Source of the DNA: Spinacia oleracea
Taxonomy: Eukaryota > Streptophyta > Magnoliopsida > Caryophyllales > Amaranthaceae
Length of the DNA: 64,000 bases
NCBI RefSeq assembly: GCF_020520425.1
Contig: NC_079487.1
Span: 4,883,501 to 4,947,500, forward strand
Direction of reading: 5' to 3'
The notes below the pieces were generated by a model. It had not been told where the DNA came from. It saw nothing but the letters and a program-made list of their open reading frames with translations, and ran no database searches. Shown piece by piece: positions 62,435 to 64,000 of the stretch (positions within the stretch are counted from its first letter, which is position 1; each line of letters begins with the position of its first letter). A program made the translations under genes and the position numbers.

Positions 62435-64000
62435 ATGGCAAACAACAATCAAAATATCATCATGGGTTCTGAGCTTATGGTCAAGCTGAACCTAACAATT
62501 TTTTTTTGAATGGAAAGCTAAGCTAGTTGAAGTAGTCAGACTCAATGGGTTTGAGTATGTACTATTCAATCCATTGCCAAGCTACTATGCCAGAGACATG
62601 ACCCCTGAAAGACATGCCGCCTGGGATGCGGATCTCAAAAAGGTTATGAGTCTCATGCTGAACAATATCCCTGATGAATGGGCTAGGAGGTTTGTAGCTT
62701 ACGAACCTTTTATGCTCATCAAGAATCTGAGGGATATATGTCGTGGAAACATGGAGGACAGGGACCTAAATGTCCATGAGTTGATTGAATCAATGTCAGG
62801 CCTGAAGGTTAGTTCTCATAATAGATGTTTTAGGATGGAAGTCCAAGAAACACATGTTCAGGTCCTTCGCACTAAACAAAGGGTGGGCGTTCCACTAAGG
62901 TTCCACGTAGACCATATGCTTTCATTTTTTGATCGATTAAGTCTGCTAGGAACACCAATAAGCGAAAGGATGGCATTCTCTATCTTGCTCAATTCACTGC
63001 ACACTGGGTTTGGTCGCTTTAAGCAACTATACCTAAGTAAACCAAGAGAAGAAACAGTTGCAGAGTTTGTTCACCTGGTCAAAAAGGCTGAGATAATACT
63101 CGACTGTGAAGCTAAGGATTTACTCAAGGCTAAAGGGAGACCCTTCAAGAAAGGTGGAAAGTCCAAGGGCAATGCTGAGTCAAGAAAGAAGACAAAGCAG
63201 GACAAGTCCACATCAAGCTGTCTTTATTGTGATGGAATTGGCCATTACAAGACAGAATGTTCAAAGCTTAAGGAAGATCAGAAGAACGGAACAGTCGTTC
63301 CATCTTCGGGTATTTTCGTTATAGACTATATACTTGCTAATTCAACTTCTTGGGTATTAGATACAGGTTGTGGCTCACACTTATGTTCTAATTCGCAGGG
63401 ACTAAGAAGAAGTAGAAGGTTAAGCAAGGGTGAAGTCGACCTACGAGTGGGAAATGGAGCACGGATTGCTGCATTAGCTGTGAGAACTAATTATTTGTCG
63501 TTTCCCTCTAGGCTAGTTTTGGAACTGGAAGATTGTTTCCATGTTCCAAGTCTTACTAAAAACATCATTTCTGTTTCTTGCTTAGATGTTAGGGGATTTT
63601 CTTTTTTAGTAAAAGACAATAGTTGCTCGTTTTATTTTAAAGAGATGTTTTATGGATCTGCTAGATTAGTTAATTGACTTTATTTATTAGATCACGACAA
63701 ACAAGTTTATAACATAAATACCAAAAAGGCCAAAAAGAATGATTTAGATCTCACCTATCTGTGGCATTGTCGATTAGGCCATATAAACATAAAACGCATA
63801 GAAAGACTTCAAAAGGAAGGAATTCTAGAACCATTTGACTTAGAGGATTATGGTAAGTGCGAATCATGTTTACTTGGCAAAATGACAAAACAACCTTTCT
63901 CTAAAGTTGGAGAAAGAGGGACTGAACTATTGGGTTTAATCCATACAGATGTATGTGGACCAATGAGTACAAATACTAGAGGTGGTTTCATCTACTTTAT
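62435..64000 (+). pseudogene. Copia gag-pol of element 3, 5' part, with two breaks
   Basis: The start MANNNQNII at 62435 matches that of element 2. A 1-base change in the T run near 62499-62507 then shifts the frame (TGA at 62507). From 62511 one frame runs through gag, zinc knuckle CLYCDGIGHYKTEC, protease VLDTGCGSH and on to a TGA at 63675 (Gly codon in element 2). It is then open through the integrase zinc region (HCRLGHIN, CESCLLGK) and HTDVCGP to the window end. The gag part (residues such as WKAKLVEVVRLNGFEYVL) does not resemble that of element 2, whereas everything from KLKEDQKNG onward is nearly identical. A single gag-pol frame is typical of copia. Confidence 0.9.

Overview
The window is plant nuclear DNA, almost certainly Amaranthaceae and most likely spinach (Spinacia). 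It has spliced genes with GT-AG introns, plastid transit peptides and dense nested transposons. Spliced by hand, one gene gives a 260-residue two-RRM chloroplast protein that agrees in length and sequence with my memory of spinach PSRP-2 (a recollection, not a search). Only about 10 kb is ordinary host sequence; most of the rest is mobile DNA.

Layout. 1-4578: 5' part of a minus-strand Ty1/copia LTR element abutting, head to head, a partial plus-strand LTR of the same family. 4614-9017: a complete PIF/Harbinger transposon with both expected genes (DDE transposase and Myb/SANT-like protein), matched terminal inverted repeats and a TAA duplication. 9741-13725 (minus): four-exon PSRP-2 gene. 15282-17714 (plus): two-exon chloroplast J-domain gene resembling DnaJ J20. 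The two plastid-protein genes are divergent and share a 1.56 kb spacer holding a Stowaway-like MITE. 18362-18557: tRNA-derived SINE with 13-bp duplications. 19614-32018: a three-level nest, in which a minus-strand Helitron contains a 1.5 kb element with Stowaway-like ends, which contains a 10.46 kb copia element (20414-30876, duplication AATTT) with nearly identical LTRs but no usable coding region. 32019-36972: AT-rich non-coding DNA with another Stowaway MITE, a Helitron-like 3' end and an (ATT)n tract. 36973 to the window end: a four-level nest. A decayed copia element (36973) is entered by a second copia element at 41244. That element's 5' LTR is split by a third, complete copia element (41945-59145, duplication AGGCC). 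The third element's reverse transcriptase is split by a 6.85 kb CACTA transposon (48713-55562, duplication TTA).

The copia elements share long LTRs (about 1.4 kb) with a GGAAATATTGCCGGAA-type minisatellite in U3, an initiator-Met-like primer site with one extra base, a GC-rich tandem-repeat block in the leader, and a paired 16-bp palindromic motif. They differ in coding content. The element at 41945 has a decayed gag-pol. The outer element starting at 41244 has the same protease region joined to an unrelated-looking gag. The elements at 20414 and 36973 share a degenerate pol-derived interior, so they look like a non-autonomous subfamily moved by relatives.

The most interesting object is the CACTA element. 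It has no transposase that I can recognise. It carries four consecutive MATE-transporter (DETOXIFICATION-like) exons, introns included, still open for 185 codons with usable splice sites. It also has a tandem array of about fourteen 160-bp units and a subterminal inverted repeat with arms of about 120 bp. I found no CRISPR, operon or bacterial-type system, and no functional rRNA or tRNA gene.
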